Shown here piece after piece: positions 24,800-36,467 of a stretch of DNA of 64,000 bases. A program made the translations under genes and the position numbers. Positions within the stretch are counted from its first letter, which is position 1. Every line of letters starts with the position of its first letter. The stretch lies in NCBI RefSeq assembly GCF_030412015.1, contig NZ_JASNRD010000002.1, positions 1-64,000 of the forward strand. The letters are read 5' to 3'. This DNA is from Massilia sp. YIM B02763. Lineage in GTDB: Bacteria > Pseudomonadota > Gammaproteobacteria > Burkholderiales > Burkholderiaceae_D. Below the pieces are notes generated by a model. That model did no database searches, had not been told where the DNA came from, and worked only from the letters and a program-made list of their open reading frames with translations.

Positions 24800-25483
24800 A
24801 TGAAACCCGTGAGAACCTTGTTTGCGGCAGCGGCGTTGACGCTGGCCGCGCTGGGCGCCTCGGCCGCGCACGCGGCCGGGATCGAAGTACTCAACGAAGG
24901 ATTCGCCGATGTTGCCGGCTTGAACGGATGGGTCCAGGTCAACAACAGCATTCCGCCCGGCAGCCCCTGGTTCCAGGGGAATGCCGGACTGTTCCCGGCC
25001 CAGTCCGGCGCTGCCGATGCCTATGCGGCGGCCAGCTATCTCGGCGCCGCCAACGGCAGCGGCAGCGTCGACAACTGGCTGATCACGCCCACGCTCGACC
25101 TCTCCGGCATCACCTCCTTGAGCTTTTATACGCGGCGCGCCGACGAACCGGGCTTCAACGACGTGCTCGAGGTGCGCTTCTCGTCCGGTACCGGCACCGA
25201 CACGGCCGGCTTCTCCACCCTGCTCGCCACCGTCGGCGGCAGTGCCGACTATCCGCTCGACTGGCAACAGTTTTCCGCGAGCATCTCCGAGACGGGCAGC
25301 GGAAGATTCGCCTTCCGTTACGTCGGTCCGGCGGATACCCTGAGCTACATCGGCCTGGATACCGTCAATGTCGTCACGGCCGTGCCCGAGCCTTCCAGCT
25401 GGCTGATGCTGGGCGTGGGCATCGCGCTGTTGCCGGTGCTGGGCCGCCGCGTACGTGCGCGGCACGACGGACGCATCGGCTGA
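24800..25483 (+). CDS. PEP-CTERM sorting-domain protein
   Basis: A 227-residue exported protein. The signal peptide (MKPVRTLFAAAALTLAALGA, cleavage near AAHA-A) is followed by a beta-rich domain with the choice-of-anchor J pattern (LNEGFADVAGLNGWVQVNNS). The C-terminus carries the PEP-CTERM signal: VPEPSSWLMLGVGIALL followed by the basic end GRRVRARH. Such proteins are processed by an exosortase, which is not in this window, and are usually linked to exopolysaccharide surfaces. AAAGGG precedes the ATG. Two more exported proteins follow on the same strand. Confidence 0.88.
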   Translation: MKPVRTLFAAAALTLAALGASAAHAAGIEVLNEGFADVAGLNGWVQVNNSIPPGSPWFQGNAGLFPAQSGAADAYAAASYLGAANGSGSVDNWLITPTLDLSGITSLSFYTRRADEPGFNDVLEVRFSSGTGTDTAGFSTLLATVGGSADYPLDWQQFSASISETGSGRFAFRYVGPADTLSYIGLDTVNVVTAVPEPSSWLMLGVGIALLPVLGRRVRARHDGRIG

Positions 25484-25497
25484 GAAAGGAGAACGCC

Positions 25498-25908
25498 ATG
25501 TCAAAGCACACCGACTTCACGAGCGGCACCCTTGCACTGTGCCTGCTGGCCGTGTTCTCCCAGCTTGCGCATGCCGGCATACAGGATGCCAAACAGGATG
25601 GCATGGTGGTCGTGCGCGATGCCCAGACGGGCAAGCTGCGCGCCCCGACGCCGGACGAAGCGAAGACCTTGCGTGCGCGCACCCCGGCCGCCGGGCTGGC
25701 GCCGGCGCGCGAGCCGACCGTCACCACGCGCCGCGACGGCGCGCGCGGCGTGCGCCTCGGCGAGAAGACCATGGTCTACGAAGTCGTCACGCGCGGCGCC
25801 GACGGCAGCCTGTCCAGCCAGTGCGTGCACGGCGACCAGGCCGCCCAGGATGCGCTGACCCGTCCCGCCCCGCAAGCGCACAAGGAGCACGACCATGAAA
25901 CCCGCTGA
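25498..25908 (+). CDS. Small secreted protein of unknown function next to PEP-CTERM gene
   Basis: A 136-residue product with a signal peptide (cleavage near LAHA-G). The mature part contains KQDGMVVVRDAQTGKLRAPT and a charged, Ala/Arg-rich middle, ending in QAHKEHDHETR. It resembles small proteins that accompany PEP-CTERM genes, called post-PEP-CTERM in some annotations; I recall this only loosely. A good AAAGGAG site precedes the ATG. It starts 14 bases after the PEP-CTERM gene, and its 3' end overlaps the next gene by 14 bases, so the three are likely one operon. Confidence 0.75.
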   Translation: MSKHTDFTSGTLALCLLAVFSQLAHAGIQDAKQDGMVVVRDAQTGKLRAPTPDEAKTLRARTPAAGLAPAREPTVTTRRDGARGVRLGEKTMVYEVVTRGADGSLSSQCVHGDQAAQDALTRPAPQAHKEHDHETR

Positions 25909-27352
25909 TCTCCTGCCCCGTCCTTTCCGCAGCAAAGCCGCCGCCGCCCTTGGTTCCCTTGCCCTCGCCCTGGCGTGCACGTCCGGTGCCGCCCAGGCCG
26001 CGGCCACCATCGTCATCGTCAACCAGAACGCGGCCGGGGTCGGCTTCAACGACACCACGCCGGTGGCCCCGGTGGGCGGCAACCCCGGGACCACGCTGGG
26101 CGAGCAGCGCCTCTACGCCTTCCAGCGCGCGGCCGACATCTGGGGCGCCACGCTGACCAGCAACGTCACGATCCGCATCGGCGCCTCCTTCGTGCCGCTG
26201 TCCTGCATGGCCAGCAGCGCCGTGCTCGGCTCGGCCGGCGCCAACGAGATCTGGTCCGACTTCCCGAACGCCCCGCGCGCGAATACCTGGTACCCGTCCG
26301 CGCTGGCGAGCAAGCTGGCCGGCGAGGACGTCGCCACGCCGGGCGAGCCGCACATCATCGCCCGCTTCAATTCGCGCCTCGGCCTGTTTTCCGACTGCCT
26401 GCCGGGCTCCGGCTTCTACCTGGGCCTGGACCGCAACTTCGGCAGCGGCATCGACCTCGTCACCGTGCTGCTGCACGAATTCGCGCACGGGCTGGGCTTC
26501 CAGACCTTCACCGACGACGAAACGGGCGAGGAAATCCTCGGCGTGCCGTCGATCTGGGACTACTACCTGGTCGACAACCGCAACAACCGCACCTGGGTCG
26601 AGAGCACGCCTGCCCAGCGCGCGGCCACGGCCACGACCTGGCGCGGCCTGTCCTGGAACGGCCCCAACGTGACGGCGGCGGTGCCGCAGGTACTGACGGC
26701 CTCTCCCAACCTGGCGGTCGGCGGCGCGGCCGCCGGCGCCGCGGCCGGCAACTACAATGTCGGCGACGCCACCTTCGGCCCCGCCCTGACGGCCACGCCG
26801 GTGGGCGGCCAGCTGATGCCCGTCGTCGACCAGTCCGACGGCACCGGCCTGGCCTGCCAGCCGCTGGACAGCCTGAACAGCCTGGCCGTACGCGGCAATG
26901 TCGCCCTGGTCGACCGCGGCAGCTGCGATTTCGTCGCCAAGACGCGCAACGTGCAGGCGGCCGGCGCGATCGGCATGGTGGTCGCCGACAACCAGCCGGG
27001 CGACGTGGCCAGCCTGGGCGGCAGCGACCCGGGCATCACGATCCCGGCGGTGCGCGTGACGCAGGCCGACGGCATCAAGCTCAAGGCGTCGCTGCAGCGC
27101 CGTTCGCGCACGCAATCGGGCGTGACGGCCGGCCTGGGACGGGACCCGAGCCGCCTGGCCGGCGCCGACCAGGCCGGACGCATCCTGATGTACACGCCCA
27201 CCATCTATTCGCCCGGCTCGTCGGTGTCGCACTACACGACGGAAGCGAGTCCGAACCAGCTGATGGAACCGTCGATCAACACCGACCTGACGCACGAGGT
27301 GACGCTGCCGCGCGACCTGACCTTCCCGCTGCTGCGCGACATCGGCTGGTAA
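25895..27352 (+). CDS. Secreted zinc-metalloprotease-like protein with PA domain
   Basis: A 485-residue exported protein (signal cleavage near AAQA-A). The zinc motif HEFAHGLGFQT is in VTVLLHEFAHGLGF; it has the HExxHxxG core but not the third metzincin histidine. A protease-associated (PA) domain lies in the second half, around VRGNVALVDRGSCDFVAKTRN and GMVVADNQPG. The C-terminus ends in LLRDIGW. AAGGAG precedes the ATG and the start overlaps the previous gene, implying coupled translation. The role is probably extracellular protein turnover or processing of the neighbouring surface protein; that is inference. Confidence 0.82.
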   Translation: MKPADLLPRPFRSKAAAALGSLALALACTSGAAQAAATIVIVNQNAAGVGFNDTTPVAPVGGNPGTTLGEQRLYAFQRAADIWGATLTSNVTIRIGASFVPLSCMASSAVLGSAGANEIWSDFPNAPRANTWYPSALASKLAGEDVATPGEPHIIARFNSRLGLFSDCLPGSGFYLGLDRNFGSGIDLVTVLLHEFAHGLGFQTFTDDETGEEILGVPSIWDYYLVDNRNNRTWVESTPAQRAATATTWRGLSWNGPNVTAAVPQVLTASPNLAVGGAAAGAAAGNYNVGDATFGPALTATPVGGQLMPVVDQSDGTGLACQPLDSLNSLAVRGNVALVDRGSCDFVAKTRNVQAAGAIGMVVADNQPGDVASLGGSDPGITIPAVRVTQADGIKLKASLQRRSRTQSGVTAGLGRDPSRLAGADQAGRILMYTPTIYSPGSSVSHYTTEASPNQLMEPSINTDLTHEVTLPRDLTFPLLRDIGW

Positions 27353-27431
27353 ACACCAACGCCATCTCCGCGCTGCCCACGCGTGACGCACGCATCGTGC
27401 CGGCAGACACCGGAGCCATGCGCACGCCAAT

Positions 27432-27469
27432 AAAAAAAGGCCGGCCGCCCCAAGGCGCCGGCCTTTTTC
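27432..27469. terminator. Bidirectional intrinsic terminator between protease gene and ppa
   Basis: A-run AAAAAAA, stem GGCCGGC paired with GCCGGCC, then TTTTT. The runs on both sides fit termination of the plus-strand protease operon and of minus-strand ppa. Confidence 0.85.
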
Positions 27470-27484
27470 TTGCGCAGCGAAGAA

Positions 27485-28021
27485 TTACTGCTGCTTGCCC
27501 TCGAACGCCTTCACGCCGTTCAGGATTTCTTCCTTGGCCGCTTCCGGACCCGCCCAGCCTTCGACCTTGACCCACTTGCCCTTTTCCAGGTCCTTGTAGT
27601 GCTCGAAGAAGTGCTGGATCTGGCGCAGGGTCAGCTCGGGCACGTCTTCCACGCTCTTCAGGTTGGCGTACAGCGGCAGCAGCTTCTCGACCGGCACGGC
27701 CAGGATCTTGGCGTCGCCGCCCGCTTCGTCGGTCATCTTCAGCACGCCCAGCACGCGGCAGCGCACGACCACGCCCGGCAGCAGCGGGAACGGGGTCAGC
27801 ACCAGCACGTCGCACGGGTCGCCGTCGTCGGCGATGGTGTTCGGAACATAGCCGTAGTTGCACGGATAGTGCATGGCGGTGCCCATGAAGCGGTCGACGA
27901 AGATCGCGCCGGACTCCTTGTCCACTTCGTACTTGACCGGATCGCCGTTCATCGGGATTTCGATGACGACGTTGAAATCGTTCGGCACATCGCGGCCGGC
28001 GTTGACGTTGTTCAGGCTCAT
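27485..28021 (-). CDS. ppa: Inorganic pyrophosphatase
   Basis: Hydrolyses pyrophosphate to two phosphates, pulling biosynthetic reactions forward. The 178-residue length is standard for the family I bacterial enzyme. The signature [11 protein letters not shown] binds the metals, and the family block [22 protein letters not shown] is intact. The ATG at 28021 has AGGAA upstream; a longer frame to 28150 is not supported. It has a clear TATAAT promoter element about 50 bases upstream. Confidence 0.96.
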   Translation of the reverse strand: MSLNNVNAGRDVPNDFNVVIEIPMNGDPVKYEVDKESGAIFVDRFMGTAMHYPCNYGYVPNTIADDGDPCDVLVLTPFPLLPGVVVRCRVLGVLKMTDEAGGDAKILAVPVEKLLPLYANLKSVEDVPELTLRQIQHFFEHYKDLEKGKWVKVEGWAGPEAAKEEILNGVKAFEGKQQ

Positions 28022-28072
28022 GGGGGTTCCTTGGTTTCTGAATCGATTGCAGGAGAAACAATAAAGAGGGCC

Positions 28073-28078
28073 ATTATA
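28073..28078 (-). promoter_or_regulatory. -10 element of ppa
   Basis: A perfect TATAAT on the minus strand about 52 bases before the ppa start. The expected -35 position falls inside the palindrome at 28095-28109 and does not match consensus well. Confidence 0.5.
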
Positions 28079-28094
28079 GCGAATCGTCCTTAGC

Positions 28095-28109
28095 TTGTGC
28101 GTCGCACAA
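28095..28109. promoter_or_regulatory. Palindrome over the ppa -35 region, possible operator
   Basis: TTGTGCG-T-CGCACAA is a near-perfect 15-base inverted repeat. It covers the spot where the ppa -35 should be, so a bound protein could repress or activate. No regulator can be named. Confidence 0.4.
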
Positions 28110-28201
28110 CGTTTCACGGCACGCGGGCGCTGCACGTGGCGACGAAACACCAGGCGGCGGCAGACGGGGATCGATCAGGCCGCTCGCGTGTTCCTGCCAA
28201 G

Positions 28202-28232
28202 AAAAAGCCTGAAAGAAACATCCTTTCAGGCT
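28202..28232 (-). terminator. Intrinsic terminator of the hem operon
   Basis: On the minus strand, stem AGCCTGAAAG paired with CTTTCAGGCT and a 7-base loop is followed by TTTTT. It lies 28 bases after the hemY stop and thus ends the hemC-hemD-hemX-hemY transcript. Confidence 0.85.
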
Positions 28233-28259
28233 CCTGGAAAAATGGCGGTCAGGCCCTGG

Positions 28260-29456
28260 CTACAACACGGTCGCCAGCGCGCACTGCCGGTAATGGTGGT
28301 TCGCTTGTTCCTGCTGCCCCAGCGCCTCGTGCAGCTGCGCCAGCTTCAAGTGGGCTTCGCGCACGTTGTCGGGCCCGGTGGCATCGGACAGCGCGTCCTC
28401 CAGGTAGCGCTGGGCCTTGCCCCACAGTTTCTGGCGCAGGCACAGGGCGCCCAGCGTCAGCGCCAGCTCGGCGTCGCCGGGATGCGCACGCAGCCAGCCT
28501 TCGCAGCGCTCGATCTGGGCCAGCAGCGTGGGCGAGCCTTCCGGGCCGGCGGCGTCGCGGTAGGCGCGCACCACGCGCTCGTCCCACTCGGCCTTGAGCG
28601 CATCCTCGACGATCACGCGGGCCTCGTCATGCAGGCCGCGCGCATTGAAGGCGGCGGCCGCGCGCGCGGCGACGGCCGGCTGCAGGCGGTCGCCCGTGGG
28701 TACCTCGGACCACAGGCGGCGGATCGATTCGGCATCGTGGCCGCCTTCGGACAGCAGCGCCTCGTAGGCCATCTCGCGCAGGCGCGCGGACAGCGCCGGA
28801 TGCAGCGCATTGCGCTTGTCCAGCGTGCGCACGAGGCGCAGCACCTCGGGCCAGTTGCGCGCCTGCTGGTTGGCCTTCATGGCCCACTGCAGCGCGTGGA
28901 TGTGGCGCTGGCCGCTGGCGTTCAGTTCGGCCACGGCTTCCAGCGCGCCGGCCGGCTTGTGCTCGTCGACCAGCAGTTCGGTGACGGTCATCAGGCGCGC
29001 CGTCTTCATGGCGTTGTCGGACGCGATGCCGGCCAGCCAGGCGTCGCGCCGCGCCGGCTCGCGCATGCGGTGCGCGGCGCGGGCGCCGATCAGGGCCGCG
29101 AGGCCGGCGTTTTCAGGCAGCTCGGCGGCGCGCCGCGCGGCCGACTCGGCGTGGCCGAAGCGGCCCTCGAACAAGGCCTTCAGGGCGTCGCGCAGGCCGC
29201 GGTTGGCTTCGCGCTCGCGCTTGCGCAGGCGGTACTCGGCCACGCGCACGGGCATGCGCAGCGTGGCGCGCACGGCGCGCGCCAGGCCGTACAGCACCAG
29301 GAACAGCAGCGCGGCCAGCACCACGAACAGGTTCAGCGACAGGTCGATCCGGTGCGGCGGATAGAAGAACACCACGTTGCCGGGGTTGAAGCGCGCGGTC
29401 ACGGCAATGCCGATCGCCGCGGCCATCAGGGCGACTAACCAGAGGAGTAAACGCAT
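28260..29456 (-). CDS. hemY: HemY: membrane protein of the haem operon with TPR domain
   Basis: A 398-residue inner-membrane protein with two membrane segments in the first 65 residues (MRLLLWLVALMAAAIGIAV; LFVVLAALLFLVLYGLA). A long helical TPR-like region follows (FEGRFGHAESAARRAAELPE and similar repeats). HemY of this type is conserved with hemCDX in Proteobacteria and has been linked to porphyrin metabolism; it is not the protoporphyrinogen oxidase of the same name in Gram-positives. It is the last gene of the operon, three bases after hemX. Confidence 0.92.
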   Translation of the reverse strand: MRLLLWLVALMAAAIGIAVTARFNPGNVVFFYPPHRIDLSLNLFVVLAALLFLVLYGLARAVRATLRMPVRVAEYRLRKREREANRGLRDALKALFEGRFGHAESAARRAAELPENAGLAALIGARAAHRMREPARRDAWLAGIASDNAMKTARLMTVTELLVDEHKPAGALEAVAELNASGQRHIHALQWAMKANQQARNWPEVLRLVRTLDKRNALHPALSARLREMAYEALLSEGGHDAESIRRLWSEVPTGDRLQPAVAARAAAAFNARGLHDEARVIVEDALKAEWDERVVRAYRDAAGPEGSPTLLAQIERCEGWLRAHPGDAELALTLGALCLRQKLWGKAQRYLEDALSDATGPDNVREAHLKLAQLHEALGQQEQANHHYRQCALATVL

Positions 29457-29459
29457 CGT

Positions 29460-30647
29460 CTAGGGCTTCGATTTGTAGTTGCGCACGGCGTTCAGGCTCT
29501 CGGACAGGTCAGGCACGTCGATCGAGACGTTGTTCGCCTGCACCTGGCGCAGCAGGCCCTGCACGGCCACCGTCGAACGCGCCTTGGTGTCGAAGTACTT
29601 CACCAGGGTCTGCTGGGCGCTGTTGATGTCGTCGCGGAAGGTGCCTTCGTTGCGCGACAACAGCGCCAGGCGCGCATTCAGCAGGCGCAGCTTGAGGTTC
29701 TCGCGCACGAAATAGGATTCGCTCGGCGACAGCATCAGCGCTTCCGGCGTATCGACGGTACGCACGCGGATCAGCTGGCGGATGTCGTCCCACATCTCCC
29801 CGCTCCAGTTGCGCCAGGTCGTCGTCACGCGCTGGAACATCGTCATCTCCGGCGCGTCCCCGGCGGCCGGCGCGGCGGCGGAACCGGCAACGGCAGCGGA
29901 AGCGGCGGCGGGCTTGGCCCTGGCCGGCGGATTCACGCGCGTCGGCGCGCTCGGCTCGGCCGGCTTTTCGTCGGACAGCAGCGGCAGCGTATCGATCTGG
30001 GAGATCACGTTATCCAGGCGCAGCGCGATGCCGGCCTGGTCGACCGAGGGCAGCGCCTTCAGGCGGTCGATGTCGCGCGCGATGGCGCGGCGGATCGTGA
30101 TGAACTGCGGCTTGTCGGAACGCGACAGCGAACGGTCGGCGTTCTGCAAGGCGATCAGGGCGCCCTGCACGTTGCCGGCCAGCTGCAGCTGCTGGCTGGC
30201 GGTGGAGAGCACCTGCTCGATCTCGGACAGCGCCCACTCGTCGCGGTTCTTCGACACGTCCTGGTACATCTGCTCGAGCGCGGCCTGCTGGCTCGCCGAC
30301 TCGGCCTGGCGGCTTTCCAGCACGCCGACCTTGACCTGCAATTCCTTCGCCGTGTCCTGGGTGTCGCGCACCAGCTGGGCCGTCTCGGCGTTCGCGGCAT
30401 TGTCCTTCTGCAGCGTGCGGGCCACGTCCTCGCGCAGCTTGTTGAAGCGGCTGTGGCTGGACCAGGTCTGCAGCGCCAGCAGCACGGCCAGCGCCAGGAT
30501 GGCGATGTTCTGCGGTTTCTGGAACAGGCCCGAGGCCTCGGGCACGCGCGGCTCGCCCGGATGCGCGGGACCGGCCGGGGCCGGCAGCGGAGGCGCCGCC
30601 GGGGCGGCCATGTTCGGTTGGTCAGGATTGTTGGGCAGTTCGTTCAT
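29460..30647 (-). CDS. hemX: HemX-type membrane protein (uroporphyrinogen-III C-methyltransferase-like)
   Basis: A 395-residue protein with a Pro/Ala-rich cytoplasmic start, one membrane segment (NIAILALAVLLALQTW at about residues 47-62) and a long coiled-coil and helical periplasmic region (TAQLVRDTQDTAKELQVKVG). Although often named a methyltransferase it lacks SAM-binding motifs; the family is conserved next to hemD with an undefined role in tetrapyrrole synthesis. Its ATG overlaps the hemD stop codon (ATGA). Confidence 0.9.
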   Translation of the reverse strand: MNELPNNPDQPNMAAPAAPPLPAPAGPAHPGEPRVPEASGLFQKPQNIAILALAVLLALQTWSSHSRFNKLREDVARTLQKDNAANAETAQLVRDTQDTAKELQVKVGVLESRQAESASQQAALEQMYQDVSKNRDEWALSEIEQVLSTASQQLQLAGNVQGALIALQNADRSLSRSDKPQFITIRRAIARDIDRLKALPSVDQAGIALRLDNVISQIDTLPLLSDEKPAEPSAPTRVNPPARAKPAAASAAVAGSAAAPAAGDAPEMTMFQRVTTTWRNWSGEMWDDIRQLIRVRTVDTPEALMLSPSESYFVRENLKLRLLNARLALLSRNEGTFRDDINSAQQTLVKYFDTKARSTVAVQGLLRQVQANNVSIDVPDLSESLNAVRNYKSKP

Positions 30648-31414
30648 GCTCGTGATTGTAACGCGGCAAGCAAACGCTCGTCGCCGGACCCGGTCAGGGT
30701 CAAATGGCCGAAACCCAGTCCCCGTGCCGTTTCCGCGATCCGGGCGTGGGGCACGATCAGGCGCTGTTGTTGCAATAGTGCCACACCGGCGCCGTCGCCG
30801 AGCCCTTCGACGAGGCCCACGAGGCCGCGCAGCGCTTCCGAGCTGGTGACGACCCAGTCGTGCGGCTGCGCCAGCAGCGTGCGCAGCGTGTCGGCGAGTT
30901 CGGGCGTGAGGGAGGGAACGGCGCGGCGGTAGGCGGCGACCGTCTCGACCCGGGCGCCGGCCGCGCGCAGCGCATCGGGCAGCAGTTCGCGTCCGCTCTC
31001 GCCGCGCACCACCAGCACGCGCTGGTCGCGCAGCGCGTCCAGGTCGAGCGCCTGCAGCAGGTGTTCGGAATCGCTGAAGGCGGGATCCCTGGGGCAGTGG
31101 ATGGTGACGTTCTCATCGGTCACGCCGTGGCGCGCCAGCGCCGCGCGGCTGCCCTCGCCCACCACGGCGATCGCCACGCCGTCCGGCCAGCCGGCCAGGT
31201 GGGCGAAGGCGGCGTCGACGGCGTTCGGCGAGACGAAGGCGACCAGCGCATAGCGCGCCAGGCCGTCCAGCACGGCCTTCAGCGCGGCCTGGTCGTCGAT
31301 CGGGGAAATGTCCAGCAGCGGCAGCAGGACCGGCGTGCGGCCGAGGGCGGCCACCGCGCGGGCCAGCGGCTCGGCCTGCTGGCGGGGTCGGGTGATGACG
31401 ACCGGCTGGTGCAT
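30644..31414 (-). CDS. hemD: Uroporphyrinogen-III synthase
   Basis: Closes and isomerises hydroxymethylbilane to uroporphyrinogen III. The 256-residue protein has the weakly conserved family pattern: VVITRPRQQAEPLARAVAALG at the start, VAFVSPNAVDAAF in the middle, and WVVTSSEALRGLVGLVEGLG near the end. The start shares a base with the hemC stop (TAATG) and the stop overlaps the hemX start (ATGA), so the operon is translationally coupled. Confidence 0.93.
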   Translation of the reverse strand: MHQPVVITRPRQQAEPLARAVAALGRTPVLLPLLDISPIDDQAALKAVLDGLARYALVAFVSPNAVDAAFAHLAGWPDGVAIAVVGEGSRAALARHGVTDENVTIHCPRDPAFSDSEHLLQALDLDALRDQRVLVVRGESGRELLPDALRAAGARVETVAAYRRAVPSLTPELADTLRTLLAQPHDWVVTSSEALRGLVGLVEGLGDGAGVALLQQQRLIVPHARIAETARGLGFGHLTLTGSGDERLLAALQSRA

Positions 31415-32475
31415 TACCGGTCGGCGGCGGCGGGAAGGCCTTCGCCCGCGGCCGCCTCGGCCTTGCACTCGGCAAGGATCGCGGCGGCGTCCTGCTGCTC
31501 GAGCAGCGCCGAGACCTGCTCGCCCAGCGTTTCCGGCAGCGCCGCCGGGCCCGAGGCTTCCGCATAGGCGGTGCGCAGGCCGTCCGGCGTGGCGACCATG
31601 GCGCGCAGCGCCAGCGTGTCGCCTTCGACGACGGCGTGGGCCGCCAGCGGGATCTGGCAGCTGGCGCCGAAGAAGCGCGATACCTGGCGCTCGGCGCGCA
31701 CGGCGTGGGCCGTATGCTCGTGGTTCAGGGGCGACAGCAGCGCGCGCAGGTCGACGCCGTCGGCGCGCGGGGCGCTGCCGATCTCGATCGCCATGGCGCC
31801 CTGCCCGGCCGCCGGCAGGCTGTCCTCGACGGACAGGTAGGCGCGGATGCGGCGCTCCAGGCCCAGGCGCTTGAGGCCGGCGGCGGCCAGGATGATCGCC
31901 GCGTAGTCGCCGCGGTCCAGCTTGCCGAGACGCGTGTCGAGGTTGCCGCGCAGCGGCTTGATCACCAGCTGCGGATAGCGCGCGGCGATCAGGGCCTGGC
32001 GGCGCAGGCTGCTGGTGCCGACCACGCTGCCTGCCGGCAGGCCGCCCAGGCTGTCGTAGTCGTTCGAGACGAAGGCGTCGCGCGGGTCCTCTCGTTCCAG
32101 GATGGCGGCCAGCTCGAACCCTTCCGGCAATTCCATCGGCACGTCCTTGAGCGAGTGCACGGCCAGGTCGGCGCGGCCCTCGGCCATGGCGACCTCGAGC
32201 TCCTTCACGAACAGGCCCTTGCCGCCGACCTTGGACAGGGTCTTGTCCAGGATCTGGTCGCCGCGCGTGGTCATGCCGAGGATGTCGATTTGACACTGCG
32301 GATATAATGCCGCCAGCCGGTCGCGCACATGCGTGGCCTGCCACATGGCCAGCCGGCTCTCGCGCGATGCGATAATGAGTTTCGCGGGAAGCGTGGGGGT
32401 CGTGTTGGAGTTCAAAACGGATTCTTTCACTGTCGTTGTGCCTGGATCGGCCGGCGCCGGTGCGGCGCATGCCAT
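31414..32475 (-). CDS. hemC: Porphobilinogen deaminase (hydroxymethylbilane synthase)
   Basis: Polymerises four porphobilinogen units to hydroxymethylbilane. The catalytic core starts at [16 protein letters not shown]; the dipyrromethane cofactor is bound by the Cys in [14 protein letters not shown], and the Asp of [14 protein letters not shown] is present. The ATG at 32475 gives 353 residues, about 30 more than usual; a GTG at 32430 or a TTG at 32415 would give a more typical start, so the 5' end is uncertain. It is the first gene of hemCDXY and divergent from ppc. Confidence 0.93.
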   Translation of the reverse strand: MACAAPAPADPGTTTVKESVLNSNTTPTLPAKLIIASRESRLAMWQATHVRDRLAALYPQCQIDILGMTTRGDQILDKTLSKVGGKGLFVKELEVAMAEGRADLAVHSLKDVPMELPEGFELAAILEREDPRDAFVSNDYDSLGGLPAGSVVGTSSLRRQALIAARYPQLVIKPLRGNLDTRLGKLDRGDYAAIILAAAGLKRLGLERRIRAYLSVEDSLPAAGQGAMAIEIGSAPRADGVDLRALLSPLNHEHTAHAVRAERQVSRFFGASCQIPLAAHAVVEGDTLALRAMVATPDGLRTAYAEASGPAALPETLGEQVSALLEQQDAAAILAECKAEAAAGEGLPAAADR

Positions 32476-32578
32476 CGATCACAAATTTTAGCATGCGCCC
32501 CTCAGCCGGCCCTATGCCCCGCCGGAAGTTAGACAAGCTGCTCGGTAGTTGTTTCCAACAATTCAACCTGTGGTCGAC

Positions 32579-35431
<2,853 letters not shown>

Positions 35432-35441
35432 TCGACAAACA

Positions 35442-35560
35442 CGTCGTTTCCGGCACTGCCGGAAACGACTCCCTGCGCAGGCAGGGACCCAATGTCGCGT
35501 GCGATGCGGCTACGTTTGAAGAAATCGGGTCCCCGCCTGCGCGGGGACGACGTGGGTTTT
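35442..35560. repeat. Dispersed inverted repeat, family B, copy 2, with extra palindrome
   Basis: Starts with a separate stem, GTCGTTTCCGGCA paired with TGCCGGAAACGAC (35443-35469), just after the ppc stop. The family-B arms follow (CCCTGCGCAGGCAGGGACCC and GGGTCCCCGCCTGCGCGGGG). It lies between convergent ppc and the beta-barrel gene. Confidence 0.85.
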
Positions 35561-35566
35561 AAGTTA

Positions 35567-36373
35567 TCAGCGCCGCATCGACAACCCGAACGCAACGCTC
35601 AAATCCGGCGTCTGGTGGTCCAAGCCGTGCACCACCGACAGGTCGAGCTGGCAGTCCTTCGACACCCGATATGTGAAGCCGCCGTCGACCGCCGCCTGGG
35701 TGCCGCCATGCCCACGCGAGGCGATCTGCGGCGCCGCCACCTCGGCGAAGCCCTGCCAGCGCTCCGTCAATTCCTTCGCCAGCGTCAGCGCCATGAACCC
35801 ATAGCGGTAGCGCGCGCCGCGCTCGTCGTTTTCCATCGCCACGCCGGGCTCGAACTGCACGCTCCAGCCCCGGTCCAGGTCCCAGCCGGCCGGCAGGTAC
35901 ACGGCCGGGCGGGCGCCGCGGCCGCGCAGGTCGCGGCTGCCGCTGGGCAGCTCCACTTCGCCCAGCAGCGCCAGCGACGGCCGCGCGCCCTGCTGCTCCG
36001 CCAGGCGCCACTTGACGCCCAGGGACGTGTCCGCATAGCCGACGGTGGTCGTGCGTTCTCCGGTAGCCGGGTCGACGTCGTGGACGATGTCGCGGCCATC
36101 CGTCTCCAGGCGCAGCTCGACCTTGTCGCTCACGCCGAAGCGCAGCAGCGTGGGCGTGGACACGGTGCGTTCGTGCTCGTCGTCGTGGCGCTCGCGGTCC
36201 CATTGCACGCTCGTTTCGAGCTGGACGCGGCCCTTGCCGACGACGTCGGGGGCGTTCGCGAAACCGGGGCGGTCCGGGCTGATGGCGTCGTCGGGATCCG
36301 CCTGGGCGGCGTGGGCCGCCAGGAGCAGGGCCGCTCCCATGCAGGCGCGGCGGAGAATGGGGTGTGCGTTCAT
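35567..36373 (-). CDS. Outer-membrane protein of the phenol MetA-degradation/transporter family
   Basis: A 268-residue exported beta-barrel-like protein. The signal peptide ends near HAAQA-D, and the mature start DDAISPDRPGFANAPDVVGKG is the pattern of this family, often annotated as a transporter. Alternating beta segments continue to the aromatic-poor end FGLSMRR. The ATG at 36373 is chosen by signal peptide and a weak ACGAG site. The function of this copy is unknown. The sugar-acid dehydrogenase operon upstream ends in a terminator, so it is not cotranscribed with it. Confidence 0.78.
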   Translation of the reverse strand: MNAHPILRRACMGAALLLAAHAAQADPDDAISPDRPGFANAPDVVGKGRVQLETSVQWDRERHDDEHERTVSTPTLLRFGVSDKVELRLETDGRDIVHDVDPATGERTTTVGYADTSLGVKWRLAEQQGARPSLALLGEVELPSGSRDLRGRGARPAVYLPAGWDLDRGWSVQFEPGVAMENDERGARYRYGFMALTLAKELTERWQGFAEVAAPQIASRGHGGTQAAVDGGFTYRVSKDCQLDLSVVHGLDHQTPDLSVAFGLSMRR

Positions 36374-36414
36374 CTCGTCAGTATGCCAAAGGTCGGATGC
36401 ACGCGCCGACCCCA

Positions 36415-36448
36415 TGAAAAAAAGGCGGCGCCTCGCGGCGCCGCCTTT
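36415..36448 (-). terminator. Intrinsic terminator of the dehydrogenase operon
   Basis: On the minus strand GGCGGCGCC pairs with GGCGCCGCC across a 4-base loop, followed by a run of seven T. It lies 20 bases after the stop of the cytochrome subunit gene. Confidence 0.88.
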
Positions 36449-36467
36449 CGATGAAGCGAAGACAGGA

